Below are positions 29,069-38,160 of a stretch of DNA of 64,000 bases, in pieces. Each line of letters begins with the position of its first letter. Position 1 is the stretch's first letter. Source of the DNA: Ralstonia pickettii DTP0602 (GTDB lineage: Bacteria > Pseudomonadota > Gammaproteobacteria > Burkholderiales > Burkholderiaceae); contig CP006667.1 of assembly GCA_000471925.1 (NCBI GenBank), positions 1,054,001 through 1,118,000 of the forward strand, read 5' to 3'. The position numbers were made by a program, and so were the translations under genes. The notes under the pieces were generated by a model, which saw only the letters and a list, made by a program, of their open reading frames with translations, was not told the DNA's origin and did not search any database.

Positions 29069-30145
29069 TCAGCCCTTCGCCTTCTGCGCATACTCCCACC
29101 CCATCTCCGCCATCGGCCGCGCACGCTTGCCGGCATCCAGCGCCTGCGCCGACGATGCCGTGCCATCCACAACGCGCTTCATGATCCCCTGCAGGATGCC
29201 GGCGATGCGGAACATGCTGAAGGCGAGGTAGAAATTCCAGTCGCCGGTGATCGGGCGGCCGGTGCGCTGCTCGTACAGGCGGCGATAGGCAGCTTCATCG
29301 GGAATGCCCAGCGCGGTGAAATCCAGCCCCGCAATGCCGCGGAACTGCCCCGGGGCGATATGCCAGCTCATGCAGTGGTAGCTGAAGTCGGCCATCGGGT
29401 GGCCCAGCGTGGACAGTTCCCAGTCCAGCACGGCCAGCACGCGCGGCTCGGTGGGGTGGAACATCAGGTTGTCGAGCCGATAGTCACCGTGCACGATCGA
29501 GGTCAGGTCGGCGTCTTCCTGCGGGATATGCTGCGGCAGCCAGTCCATCAGCGCGTCCATGGCCGGGATCGATTCGGTCTCTGACAGCTTGTACTGCTTG
29601 GACCAGCGCTCGATCTGGCGCTGGAAGTAGTTGCCCGGCTTGCCGTAATCGCCCAGCCCGATGGCTTTGTAGTCGACCGTGTGCAGCGCAGCGATGACGC
29701 GATTCATCTCGTCGTAGATGGCGCCGCGCTCGGCGGGGCTCAGGTCCGGCAGCGACTGGTCCCACAGCACACGGCCGGCGACGAACTCCATGATGTAGAA
29801 GGCGCGGCCGATCACGGACTCGTCCTCGCACAGCGCATACATGCGGGCCACCGGCACGTCGCTGCCCGCGAGCGCGGCCATTACGCGGTACTCGCGCTCG
29901 ATCGCGTGAGCCGACGGCAACAGCTTGCTCTTGGGGCCGGGCTTGGCGCGCATCACGTAGGTCTGGCCCGGCGTGATCAGCTTGAAGGTCGGGTTGGACT
30001 GGCCGCCCTTGAACTGCTCCACGGTCAGCGGACCGGCAAAGCCCTCCACGTGCTGGCGCATCCAGGCTTCCAGCGCGTCGGTGTCGAAGCGCTGCTGGTC
30101 CGCCACCGGGCGCGTGCCCTCGAAGTGCGATACGTTGCTCGTCAT
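29069..30145 (-). CDS. APH-family kinase-like protein (ACAD10/11 N-domain / LvaA type)
   Basis: The 358-residue protein has an aminoglycoside-phosphotransferase fold: FKGGQSNPTFKL and YVMRAKP (nucleotide loop and Lys), the catalytic HGDYRLDNLMFHP and the metal-binding DWELSTLGHPMAD. This is the group fused to acyl-CoA dehydrogenase in animal ACAD10/11. It is related to LvaA, which phosphorylates 4-hydroxyacyl-CoA in levulinate catabolism. A true antibiotic role is unlikely. The ATG at 30145 follows GGAGA. It is the last gene of a minus-strand acyl-CoA unit. Confidence 0.87.
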   Translation of the reverse strand: MTSNVSHFEGTRPVADQQRFDTDALEAWMRQHVEGFAGPLTVEQFKGGQSNPTFKLITPGQTYVMRAKPGPKSKLLPSAHAIEREYRVMAALAGSDVPVARMYALCEDESVIGRAFYIMEFVAGRVLWDQSLPDLSPAERGAIYDEMNRVIAALHTVDYKAIGLGDYGKPGNYFQRQIERWSKQYKLSETESIPAMDALMDWLPQHIPQEDADLTSIVHGDYRLDNLMFHPTEPRVLAVLDWELSTLGHPMADFSYHCMSWHIAPGQFRGIAGLDFTALGIPDEAAYRRLYEQRTGRPITGDWNFYLAFSMFRIAGILQGIMKRVVDGTASSAQALDAGKRARPMAEMGWEYAQKAKG

Positions 30146-30205
30146 GCTGTCTCCGTTGGTTTTCTGTTCGGCATCGGTTGGAATTCGATCCATCTCGCGG
30201 CGCGC

Positions 30206-30931
30206 TCAGCCCTGCGGCTGGCGTCCGCGCAAATACTGGTGCAGCAGCACTTCCATGGTGGTGTGGCGCGTGCCGCTGTGAACGGGCGTGGGCGGCGAGT
30301 AGTTGGTCATGCGTACCACCCAGTCGAGCGGGTCGTCGCCCATGTCGAGCACGTTGATGCAGCCCGCGGTCTGCAGCAGCGAGCCGAAGAACACGCGTCG
30401 CCCGCAGGTGATCGCCTGCGACAGGATGGCGCGGTTGGTGCCGCCGTGCAGCACCATCAGCACGGTGTCCCAGTCGGGATCGGCGCGCAGGCGCTCCAGG
30501 GAGGGCAGTACGCGGTCGAGGAACTGGCCGATGGTCTCGCCGTTGAGGAAGCGCTTGTCTTCCGGGACTTCGCCCTCGAAGGCGCCGACAAAGGCGTCGC
30601 GCAGGTCCTGGTCGGCGATGGCGGACAGGTCGCCGCCGCGGATCTCCTGCAGCGCGGGCCAGACTTCCGGCACCACGTCGTCCATCCCGGGCAGTTCGGC
30701 CAGCACGCGCTCGGCCGTCTCGACGGTGCGCGGCAGGCCGCTGACGATGACGCGGTCGAAGCGGATCTGTTCGGCGGCAAAGGCGCGGCCGGCGGCGGTG
30801 GCCTGCACGCGGCCGGTCTCGTTGAGCGGCACCATCTCGGGCAGGGCGGGGCGCCCGGCCTCATCGAAGTAAGAGACGGCGCCATGCCGCATCAGGTAGA
30901 TGCGGCGACGCGAGGGCGGCGGCAATTCCAT
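30206..30931 (-). CDS. Histidine phosphatase family protein
   Basis: This phosphoglycerate-mutase-like phosphatase of 241 residues has the catalytic RHG (YLMRHGAV, residues about 12-19). A second core Arg lies in SGLPRTVETAE, a Glu in ALQEIRGGD, and a late His in VLHGGTN. AAGGAGA precedes the ATG. It lies 60 bases upstream of the kinase-like gene. A phosphatase next to an acyl-kinase suggests it acts on phosphorylated intermediates or product of that pathway, which is inference. Confidence 0.85.
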   Translation of the reverse strand: MELPPPSRRRIYLMRHGAVSYFDEAGRPALPEMVPLNETGRVQATAAGRAFAAEQIRFDRVIVSGLPRTVETAERVLAELPGMDDVVPEVWPALQEIRGGDLSAIADQDLRDAFVGAFEGEVPEDKRFLNGETIGQFLDRVLPSLERLRADPDWDTVLMVLHGGTNRAILSQAITCGRRVFFGSLLQTAGCINVLDMGDDPLDWVVRMTNYSPPTPVHSGTRHTTMEVLLHQYLRGRQPQG

Positions 30932-30996
30932 GCGTTGTCTCCTTGCTTGGTAGCGGCATGCCCGTCTGTCGCGGGCTGGCCGTAATGATGATCGGC

Positions 30997-31034
30997 GGGG
31001 TGATCAGCCGGGGTGATCAGCCGGGGTGATCAGC
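30997..31034. repeat. Three tandem 13-bp repeats at the end of the enoyl-CoA hydratase gene
   Basis: GGGGTGATCAGCC is repeated three times (30997-31009, 31010-31022, 31023-31034, the last lacking one base). The last copy contains the stop codon of the minus-strand gene at 31030. Each copy holds the palindrome TGATCA. Confidence 0.85.
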
Positions 31035-31809
31035 GATACTGCGGCTTGCGCTTCTCCAGGAAGGCGCTGATACCTTCGCCGCCATCGGGGTGATGCAGCG
31101 CGGCCACGAAGCTGTCGCGCTCGGCTACCAGGTGTTCGGCCAGCGAGGCCGTGCCCGCATGGTTGATCAGGCCCTTGATGCGGCCCACCGCATGCGGCGA
31201 TTGCTTCGCGATGCCCTGCGCCAGGCGCAATGCCTCGGCCAGCGCCTCGCCCGACGGCGTGACGCGATTGACCAGCCCGAACTGCGCCAGCCGCTCGGCG
31301 TTGACCGGCTTGCCTTCCATCATCAGTTCGCTTGCGAGCTGGCGCGGCAGTGCGCGCGCCAGCTCGTACGAGCCGCCGCCATCCGGCGTCAGCCCGACCG
31401 AGACGTAGGCCATCACGAACTTGGCGTCACTGGCCGCGACTACGAAATCGCACGCCAGCACTACCGAGAAGCCCGCGCCGGCGGCCGCGCCTTCCACTGC
31501 CGCGATGATCGGCTTGGGAAAGGCGTGCAGCGACTGGATCCAGCCGTTCAACACCTCGATGCTGGCGGCCTGCACCTCGGGCGGCTGGCTGCGGTTGCCC
31601 AGCAGCCGGTTCAGGTTGCCGCCTGCGCAGAACATGCCGTCGGCACCGGTGAAGATCACCGCGCGCACCGAGTCATCCGCGGCGGCCTGTTCCAGCGCCG
31701 CTTTCGATGCCGCATAGATGTCCGGGTGCAGCGCATTGCGTGCCTCGGGGTTCGAAATGGTCAGCACCAGCGTCGAATCGACGCGTTCAGATAGCAGCTG
31801 TGCGGGCAT
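31030..31809 (-). CDS. Enoyl-CoA hydratase/isomerase family protein
   Basis: This crotonase-fold protein of 259 residues has the oxyanion-hole motif FCAGGNLNRLLGN and the AAVEGAAAGAGFSVVLACDF motif. The LTPDGGGSYELARALPRQLASELMM region and C-terminal helices follow. It likely hydrates or isomerises an enoyl-CoA. It lies between the 3-hydroxyacyl-CoA dehydrogenase gene (36 bases upstream) and the phosphatase gene, consistent with one beta-oxidation unit. Substrate chain length cannot be told from sequence. Confidence 0.88.
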   Translation of the reverse strand: MPAQLLSERVDSTLVLTISNPEARNALHPDIYAASKAALEQAAADDSVRAVIFTGADGMFCAGGNLNRLLGNRSQPPEVQAASIEVLNGWIQSLHAFPKPIIAAVEGAAAGAGFSVVLACDFVVAASDAKFVMAYVSVGLTPDGGGSYELARALPRQLASELMMEGKPVNAERLAQFGLVNRVTPSGEALAEALRLAQGIAKQSPHAVGRIKGLINHAGTASLAEHLVAERDSFVAALHHPDGGEGISAFLEKRKPQYR

Positions 31810-31845
31810 GGGGGCGGGTCTCGCTGATTGCGGTGCGGGGAGGGA

Positions 31846-33369
31846 TTACTGCTCTTCGGCCAGCAGCGACAGGCCCAGGCCGGCACGGCGCCACAGCCAC
31901 GGGCTCGGGCGGTAGCGCATGTCGCCGGTGAGCGCTTCCATATTGCGCAGCGTCTCCAGCACCAGCTGCGGGCCGACCGCGTCGCCCAGCGCCAGCGGGC
32001 CCTTCGGATAGCCCAGGCCCAGGTTGACGGCCAGGTCGATGTCGGCCGGCGTGGCGATGCGCTGCTGCGCGATATCGCTGGCGATATTGATGATGCAGCA
32101 GAGCACGCGCTGCGCGACAAAGCCGGCCGAGTCGCGGATCACCGTGACCGGCACGCCGTCGCTGGCGAACAGGCCGTGCGCGGTGTCACGCGCGGCGGCA
32201 TTGGTGGCCGGCGTGGTCATCAGCGTGCGGCGCTTGGTGGCCTCGAACGGCAGCAGCGTGTCGATGGCGACGGTACGGGCCGGGTCCAGGCCCTGTTGCA
32301 GCGCGCTGGTGGTGGCGTCCAGGCCCAGCGGCGTGACGATGATCAGTGCGTCGGCCGAGGGCTTGTTGCCACCTTCCGGGGTCACGCCCAGCGCGCCCAG
32401 CAGCTTGGTCACCATGGCGTGGCCGCGCTCGCTGGCGTGGCTGACCCACACGCTCGACGGGCGCGCGCTCGGAACCACGGCGGCCGCAGGCACCTGCTTC
32501 TGGCCGTCGGCGTAGCGGTAGAAACCGGCGCCGGCCTTGCGGCCGACCAGTCCGCCGACCGAGCGGATCGCCGTGATCGGCGACGGGCGGTAGCGCGGCT
32601 CCTGGTAGAACTGGTTGTAGATCGATTCCATCACCGGGTGCGACACGTCCAGCCCGGTCAGGTCCATCAGCTCGAACGGGCCCATGCGGAAGCCGGCCTG
32701 CTCGCGCATGATGTTGTCGATGTCAACGAACTCGGCCACGCCTTCCTGTGCGGCCTTCAGGCCTTCGATGTTCATGCCGCGGCCGGCATGGTTGACGATA
32801 AAGCCCGGCATGTCCTTGCAGCGCACCGGGGTATGGCCCATGCGGCGCGACAGCGCCATCAGCGCATCGCCCACCGCGGGGTTGCCCGACAGGCCGTCGA
32901 TGACCTCGACCACCTTCATCAGCGGCACCGGGTTGAAGAAGTGGTAGCCGGCGATGCGGCCCGGCTGCTTCGCGCCGACCGCGATCGCGGTGATCGAAAG
33001 GGAAGACGTGTTCGAGGCGATGATGGCGTCTTCGCGCAGCACGGCTTCGAGCCTGGCGATCAGGTCGCGCTTGACCTCAAGCTTCTCGACGATGGCTTCC
33101 AGCACCATGTCGCAGCCGGCCAGGTCTTCCAGCGCGCCGCAGGGCTTGACGCGGGCCAGCGTGGCCTCGGCGTCGGCGGTGCTGATCTTGCCCTTGTCGG
33201 CGAGCTTGGCCAGCGTATCCTGCAGGTACTGGCGCGCGGCGGCGACCGCCTGCGGGTTGGCGTCGTACAGGTTGACGGTGAGGCCTGCCTGCGCGGCAAT
33301 CTGCGCGATGCCGCGGCCCATGGCGCCGGTGCCGACGATGCCCAGCGTGTCGATGGTGAAAGTGCTCAT
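31846..33369 (-). CDS. 3-Hydroxyacyl-CoA dehydrogenase, PaaH-like
   Basis: This is an NAD-dependent dehydrogenase of 507 residues. It has an N-terminal Rossmann fold (LGIVGTGAMGRGIAQIAAQAGL), the catalytic region (IASNTSSLSITAIA, GYHFFNPVPLMKVVEVI), a C-terminal helical domain, and a second copy of that domain near the end. The layout fits PaaH/PaaC-type enzymes. The ATG at 33369 was preferred over 33381. It is the first gene of the minus-strand unit and is divergent from the GST gene at 33562. Confidence 0.9.
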   Translation of the reverse strand: MSTFTIDTLGIVGTGAMGRGIAQIAAQAGLTVNLYDANPQAVAAARQYLQDTLAKLADKGKISTADAEATLARVKPCGALEDLAGCDMVLEAIVEKLEVKRDLIARLEAVLREDAIIASNTSSLSITAIAVGAKQPGRIAGYHFFNPVPLMKVVEVIDGLSGNPAVGDALMALSRRMGHTPVRCKDMPGFIVNHAGRGMNIEGLKAAQEGVAEFVDIDNIMREQAGFRMGPFELMDLTGLDVSHPVMESIYNQFYQEPRYRPSPITAIRSVGGLVGRKAGAGFYRYADGQKQVPAAAVVPSARPSSVWVSHASERGHAMVTKLLGALGVTPEGGNKPSADALIIVTPLGLDATTSALQQGLDPARTVAIDTLLPFEATKRRTLMTTPATNAAARDTAHGLFASDGVPVTVIRDSAGFVAQRVLCCIINIASDIAQQRIATPADIDLAVNLGLGYPKGPLALGDAVGPQLVLETLRNMEALTGDMRYRPSPWLWRRAGLGLSLLAEEQ

Positions 33370-33561
33370 CGTTCGTCCCAAAAGTTGTGGTTAAATTAGC
33401 ACGATCGTACGTTTTTTGCACCTTCCCGAACAGATGGGCAGGGCAGGCGGCGTGCGCTGATCGGCCAGGCCGGACACTGCAGGCCCCGGATGGTCCACAA
33501 TCGCCCACACGCCTGCAGGATCTGCACTGCGGGCGACCTTCCAACAACGGAGAGAGACGAC

Positions 33562-34203
33562 ATGCTGAAGCTCTGCGGTTTTGCCGCCAGCAACTACTAC
33601 AACAAAGTGAAGCTGGCGCTGCTGGAAAAGGAGGTGCCGTTCGAAGAGGTGTTGGCATGGCTCGGTGAAACCGACCCGGCCGCGTCGCCGGCGGGCAAGG
33701 TGCCCTACATCATCACCGAATCCGGCTCGCTGTGCGAGTCCGAAGTCATCGTCGAATACCTGGAAGCGGCTTATCCGCAGAAGCCGCTGCTGCCCCAGGA
33801 TCCCCTGCAGGCCGGCAAGGTGCGCGAGATCGTCACCTTCATGGAGCTGTACCTGGAGCTGACCGCGCGCGAGCTGTACCCCGAGGCCTTCTTCGGCGGC
33901 AAGGTCAGCGACAACGTCAAGGAGCGCCAGCACAAGCTGCTGAACCGCTATATCCCCGCGTTCGCCAAGCTGGCGAAGTTCTCGCCCTATATCGCTGGCG
34001 ACAGCTTCACGCTGGCCGACTGTGCCGCCGCGGTGCACCTGCCGCTGGTGTCGTCGTGCACCAAGATCATCTACGGCACCGACCTGCTGGCAGACCTGCC
34101 GGTCAAGGACTACCTGAAGACGCTGTCGCAGCGCGAGACGGTGCAGAAGGTCAATGCCGACCGAAAGGCCAATACCGAGCTGATGCTGAGCCGCAACAAG
34201 TAA
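33562..34203 (+). CDS. Glutathione S-transferase family protein
   Basis: The 213-residue protein has an N-terminal thioredoxin-fold domain (MLKLCGFAASNYYNKVKLALLEKEVPFEEV, GKVPYIITESGSLCESEVIVEYLE) and a helical C-terminal domain. GGAGAGAG precedes the ATG at 33562. The substrate is unknown. It is divergent from the acyl-CoA unit, with 192 bases between starts. Confidence 0.85.
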   Translation: MLKLCGFAASNYYNKVKLALLEKEVPFEEVLAWLGETDPAASPAGKVPYIITESGSLCESEVIVEYLEAAYPQKPLLPQDPLQAGKVREIVTFMELYLELTARELYPEAFFGGKVSDNVKERQHKLLNRYIPAFAKLAKFSPYIAGDSFTLADCAAAVHLPLVSSCTKIIYGTDLLADLPVKDYLKTLSQRETVQKVNADRKANTELMLSRNK

Positions 34204-34217
34204 TACTCGGCTGCTTC

Positions 34218-34257
34218 AACGCAAAACGCCCGCGACTCGTCGCGGGCGTTTTGCGTT
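34218..34257. terminator. Strong bidirectional terminator between GST and aminotransferase genes
   Basis: A perfect 18-bp stem (34218-34235 with 34240-34257) on a 4-base loop separates two convergent genes. The stem contains AAAA/TTTT stretches in its arms, so a T-tract forms in both directions. Confidence 0.9.
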
Positions 34258-34278
34258 TGCCGGCCGATCCGCCAGCGC

Positions 34279-35451
34279 TTACAGCTTGCCCAGCCGCTCC
34301 AGCGCCAGCGCCAGCGTCTCTTCCTTCTTGGCAAAGCAGAAGCGCACCAAGCCCGATTCACGCGGCTGCGTGTAGAACGCCGATACCGGGATCGCGGCCA
34401 CGCCGAGTTCGCGCGTCAGCCACATCGCAAAATCAGCCTCGCTCAGGTCGGAAATGGCCGAGTAATCGACGCACTGGAAGTAGGTACCGTCCGACGGCAG
34501 CAGCTTGAAGCGTGTATTGGCCAGCCCGGCGCGGAAGAAATCGCGCTTGGCCTGGTAGAACGCCGACAGCTGCAGGTAGGGCGCCGGGTCGGCCATATAG
34601 TCGGCCAGCCCGTACTGCACCGGCGTGTTGACGGTGAACACGTTGAACTGGTGGACCTTGCGGAATTCGGCCATCAGCGCCACCGGCGCGGCCACGTAGC
34701 CGACCTTCCAGCCGGTCACGTGGTAGGTCTTGCCGAAGCTGGAGATCACGAAGCTGCGCCGCGCCAGCTCGGGGTGGCGCGACACCGAGGCGTGCTCCTG
34801 GCCGTCGTAGACCATGTGCTCGTAGACCTCGTCCGACAGCAGCAGGATGTCGGTGCCGGCCAGGATCTGCGCCAGCTTGTCCATGTCGCCCGCCCGCCAG
34901 ATCGTGCCGGTCGGGTTGTGCGGCGTGTTGATCAGGATCATGCGCGTGCGCGGCGTGATCGCGGCGGCCAGCTTGTCGAAGGGCACGCGAAACTCGGGCG
35001 CTTCCAGCGTGACCGGCACGGCGGTGGCGCCGGCCAGCTCGATCGCGGGCAGGTAGCTGTCGTAGCAGGGCTCGAGCACGATGACCTCGTCGCCCGGGTG
35101 CACGGCGCACAGGATGGTGGTCAGGATGCCCTGGGTGGCGCCGGCGGTGACTGTGATCTCCGTGTCCCAGCTGTACTGGTGGCCGTACAGGTTAGCGATC
35201 TTGGCGGCGATGGCCTGGCGCAGGCGCGGCACGCCTGCCATCGGCGGGTACTGGTTATGGCCGGCGCGCATGGCTGCGGTCACGGCGTCGACGATCTTCG
35301 GGTCGCAGTCGAAGTCCGGGAAGCCCTGGCCCAGGTTGACGGCGTTCTTCTCGGTAGCGAGCGCCGACATCACGGTAAAGATGGTGGTGCCGACGGCGGG
35401 CAGGCGCGACGGCGGCGGGGTCAGGGGAGCGAGCGTGGTGTCTGCGGACAT
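34279..35451 (-). CDS. ybdL: Methionine aminotransferase, YbdL-like
   Basis: This fold-type I PLP aminotransferase of 390 residues is of the class I/II group that includes YbdL and kynurenine aminotransferases. Motifs are NLGQGFPDFDC, NQYPPMAGVPRLRQAI, INTPHNPTGTIW, the PLP-binding Lys in SSFGKTYHVTGWKVGY, and the late Arg in GLVRFCFAKKEE. YbdL prefers methionine, phenylalanine and histidine as amino donors with keto-acid acceptors. It stands alone between a terminator and the PIN gene. Confidence 0.85.
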   Translation of the reverse strand: MSADTTLAPLTPPPSRLPAVGTTIFTVMSALATEKNAVNLGQGFPDFDCDPKIVDAVTAAMRAGHNQYPPMAGVPRLRQAIAAKIANLYGHQYSWDTEITVTAGATQGILTTILCAVHPGDEVIVLEPCYDSYLPAIELAGATAVPVTLEAPEFRVPFDKLAAAITPRTRMILINTPHNPTGTIWRAGDMDKLAQILAGTDILLLSDEVYEHMVYDGQEHASVSRHPELARRSFVISSFGKTYHVTGWKVGYVAAPVALMAEFRKVHQFNVFTVNTPVQYGLADYMADPAPYLQLSAFYQAKRDFFRAGLANTRFKLLPSDGTYFQCVDYSAISDLSEADFAMWLTRELGVAAIPVSAFYTQPRESGLVRFCFAKKEETLALALERLGKL

Positions 35452-35530
35452 GTTGCGAGCGTGTCGATGCGGTGAGATGGGGAGCGGCCTGCTGCGCGTT
35501 CCGGTCAGGCCCGCGCGAGGTGCGGCAATT

Positions 35531-36073
35531 CTAAAGCGGATCGGCCGCGCTGTCGGCGCCGGCCTGCGTGGCCAGCCACGCGCCGAAACCCGGCGGCGTC
35601 AGCACTTCCACACCGCTGGAGCGGCGCAGGCGGGTGCGCAGCTTCAGCACGGCCTTGTCCTTCGACACCAGGCACGCCGCGCCGGCAAAGTGGGCCAGCT
35701 CGACGAACTTCTGGTCGTCGGTGTCCTTGCAGCGCGGCAGCCGGATGGCGTCGAAGTCGGCCTGCGGCGGCGCGGCTTCCAGGCTGGCAAGGCGGTCGAC
35801 CGTGGCCAGCGCGGCGTCGATATCGACGGCAAAGCGGGCAAATTGCGGATAGGCCAGCACCCGGCGCAGCTCTTCGCGGCAATCGGCACGGATCACCGGG
35901 GCGATGGTGCCGGCCTCCAGCGCCACGCGGATCGGCTCCACGTGCGGGTCGCGAAAGACCAGCAGGTCGACCCAGATATTGGAGTCGAGCACCACGCGGG
36001 GTGCCGCCGGGGGCGTGGATGTGACGCCGGCGATGCTGGCAGGGAGGGTAGTTCCGGTGGTGTCGAGGCGCAT
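35531..36073 (-). CDS. PIN-domain protein, putative toxin-like RNase
   Basis: The 180-residue protein has a PIN-fold core of the COG1569 type. [14 protein letters not shown] carries the first catalytic Asp, [16 protein letters not shown] the middle acidic cluster, and [12 protein letters not shown] the last Asp. PIN proteins are usually metal-dependent RNases, many of them toxins. No antitoxin-like small gene adjoins it on either side, which makes a toxin-antitoxin role uncertain. The start lies 49 bases from the divergent yaaA start, so they share a promoter region. Confidence 0.8.
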   Translation of the reverse strand: MRLDTTGTTLPASIAGVTSTPPAAPRVVLDSNIWVDLLVFRDPHVEPIRVALEAGTIAPVIRADCREELRRVLAYPQFARFAVDIDAALATVDRLASLEAAPPQADFDAIRLPRCKDTDDQKFVELAHFAGAACLVSKDKAVLKLRTRLRRSSGVEVLTPPGFGAWLATQAGADSAADPL

Positions 36074-36122
36074 TCGCTACAATCTTGGCTTGTTTGTCCT
36101 TGGCTACTGCCGCGATTTTGCC

Positions 36123-36908
36123 ATGCTCATCGTTTTGTCTCCCGCCAAGTCGCTTGACTACGAGACACCCCCTCGCATCAAGACCCATACGCTGCCGCGC
36201 TTTATCGACCGTTCCGCCACGCTGATCGAGCGCCTGCGCAAGCTGGCGCCGCAGGACGTCGGCGCGCTGATGGACATCTCCAACAAGCTCGCGGTGCTCA
36301 ATGTGACCCGCTACGCCGACTGGTCGCCCGAGTTCACCGCGGCCAACAGCAAGCAGGCCGTGCTGGCCTTCAACGGCGACGTCTACGACGGCCTCGACGC
36401 GAAGACGTTGTCGGCCGACGACCTCGGCTTCGCGCAGAAGCACATCCGCATCCTGTCGGGCCTCTACGGCGTGCTGCGTCCGCTGGACTGGATGCAGCCG
36501 TACCGGCTGGAGATGGGCACGCGGCTCGACACGGCCGCCGGCAAGGACCTGTACGCGTACTGGGGCGACGAGGTCACGCAGATGATCAACGGCGACATGG
36601 CCGCGCTCAGGCAGGAAGGCGCGCCGGTGCTGGTCAACCTGGCCTCGGAAGAGTATTTCAAGGTGGTTCGGCCCAAGGTGCTGAACGCGCGCATCGTCAC
36701 GCCCGTGTTCGAGGACTGGAAGGGCGGCCGCTACAAGATCATCTCGTTCCACGCCAAGCGCGCACGCGGCACCATGGCGCGCTACGCGGTCACGCATCGC
36801 ATTACCGAGCCGGAAAAGCTCAAGCGCTTTGCCGAGGATGGCTACGCCTTCGACGCCGCGGCTTCCGACGCCGCCCGCTGGGTGTTCCGCCGCCGCCTGG
36901 AAGACTGA
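36123..36908 (+). CDS. yaaA: YaaA family peroxide-stress protein
   Basis: This UPF0246/YaaA family protein has 261 residues, the usual length. It has the family start [14 protein letters not shown], then [43 protein letters not shown] and [15 protein letters not shown]. In E. coli, YaaA limits free iron and DNA damage during peroxide stress and binds DNA. The ATG at 36123 gives the exact family start; the frame stays open further upstream without homology. Confidence 0.92.
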   Translation: MLIVLSPAKSLDYETPPRIKTHTLPRFIDRSATLIERLRKLAPQDVGALMDISNKLAVLNVTRYADWSPEFTAANSKQAVLAFNGDVYDGLDAKTLSADDLGFAQKHIRILSGLYGVLRPLDWMQPYRLEMGTRLDTAAGKDLYAYWGDEVTQMINGDMAALRQEGAPVLVNLASEEYFKVVRPKVLNARIVTPVFEDWKGGRYKIISFHAKRARGTMARYAVTHRITEPEKLKRFAEDGYAFDAAASDAARWVFRRRLED

Positions 36909-36946
36909 ACCGACTGCCCGTACCCACTGCCACGAGACTGCCCGCC

Positions 36947-38089
36947 ATGCCTTCCGCCCTGCATATCTCCTCGCATTTCGATTCCGGCGCCATCGAGGTC
37001 GAGGCGCTCGACCGTGCCGACGATATCCGCCTGCGCATCCGTGCCGATTCGCATGCCGACTTCCGCCAGTGGTTCCACTTCCGCCTGCAGGGCGCGGCGG
37101 GGCAGGCGTGCCGAATGCATTTCCTCAACGCCGGCGACTGCACCTATCCGGACGGCTGGCGTGACTACCGCGCGGTGGCCTCGTACGACCGCGCGCACTG
37201 GTTCCGCGTGCCCACGCGCTTCGACGGCCACGTGATGACGGTGGACTTTACGCCGGAACATGACAGCGTCTGGTTCGCGTATTTCGAGCCATACCCGGAC
37301 GAGCGCCACCTGTCGCTGCTGGCCACCTGTCAGCGCTCGCCGCTGGCACGCCTGTCGCACCTGGGCAGCACCGTGGACGGGCGCGACATGACCCGTGTCA
37401 CGCTGGGCCAGCCCGGCCCTGGCAAGAAGACCATCTGGATGATCGCGCGCCAGCACCCGGGCGAGAGCATGGCGGAGTGGTTCGTCGAAGGCGTGCTGCA
37501 GCGCCTGACCGGCACCGGGGTGTGGGCCGGCGACCCGGTCGCGCGCAAGCTGCTGGAGCGCGCCGTGTTCCATATCGTGCCGAACATGAACCCGGACGGC
37601 TCGGCGCGCGGCAACCTGCGCACCAACGCCGCCGGCGCCAACCTGAATCGCGAGTGGATGGCGCCCAGCCCCGATACCAGCCCCGAGGTCTATCACGTGC
37701 GCCGCGCCATCGAGGCCAGCGGCTGCGACATGTTCTTCGATATCCACGGCGACGAGGGGCTGCCGTACAACTTCGTCGCCGGCAGCGAGATGCTGCCCGG
37801 CTTCACCGAAGCGCGCCGGCGCGAGCAGCTGCGCTTTATCGGGGCCTTCAAGCGCGCCTCGCCGGATTTCCAGGACGTGCACGGCTATGCGGCCAGCAAG
37901 TACAACGCCGATGCGCTCAAGCTGGCGTCCAAGTACATCGGCCATACCTTCGGCTGCCTGGCGCTGACGCTGGAAATGCCGTTCAAGGACAACGCCGACC
38001 TGCCCGACCCCGAGGTCGGCTGGAACGGCGCGCGCAGCGCGCTGCTGGGCACGGCGATGCTGCAGGCGATCCTGGACTACCTCGGCTGA
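36947..38089 (+). CDS. M14-family zinc carboxypeptidase, AGBL/CCP-like
   Basis: The 380-residue protein has an N-terminal beta-sandwich domain (about 1-125) seen in the cytosolic carboxypeptidase (CCP/AGBL) subgroup. The M14 catalytic domain follows, with zinc motif HPGES, Asn/Arg substrate region NLRTNAAGANLNREW, the third zinc ligand in FDIHGDEG, and the catalytic Glu in ALTLEMPF. No signal peptide is seen, so it is probably cytoplasmic. It follows yaaA by 38 bases. The substrate in bacteria is not known to me. Confidence 0.85.
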   Translation: MPSALHISSHFDSGAIEVEALDRADDIRLRIRADSHADFRQWFHFRLQGAAGQACRMHFLNAGDCTYPDGWRDYRAVASYDRAHWFRVPTRFDGHVMTVDFTPEHDSVWFAYFEPYPDERHLSLLATCQRSPLARLSHLGSTVDGRDMTRVTLGQPGPGKKTIWMIARQHPGESMAEWFVEGVLQRLTGTGVWAGDPVARKLLERAVFHIVPNMNPDGSARGNLRTNAAGANLNREWMAPSPDTSPEVYHVRRAIEASGCDMFFDIHGDEGLPYNFVAGSEMLPGFTEARRREQLRFIGAFKRASPDFQDVHGYAASKYNADALKLASKYIGHTFGCLALTLEMPFKDNADLPDPEVGWNGARSALLGTAMLQAILDYLG

Positions 38090-38101
38090 CCCAACGCCAA
38101 T

Positions 38102-38145
38102 GGCCCGCCGCAAGGGCGGGCCCGTCCGGCGTCCACGTGGACGCC
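38102..38145 (+). terminator. Double hairpin after the carboxypeptidase gene
   Basis: Two hairpins follow each other: GGCCCGCC/GGCGGGCC (38102-38109, 38115-38122) and the 18-base palindrome GGCGTCCACGTGGACGCC (38128-38145). They separate the convergent genes ending at 38089 and 38161. There is no long T-tract. Confidence 0.55.
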
Positions 38146-38160
38146 GCGCTTATTTCCAGC

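Noticed and set aside
29069..30145. Reading the APH-fold gene as an antibiotic-resistance gene
   Set aside because: Its motifs and its neighbours are those of the ACAD10/11-LvaA acyl-kinase group. Nothing points to drug modification.
35904..36122. Longer N-terminus for YaaA
   Set aside because: The family begins exactly at [14 protein letters not shown]. The upstream part is antisense to the PIN gene.
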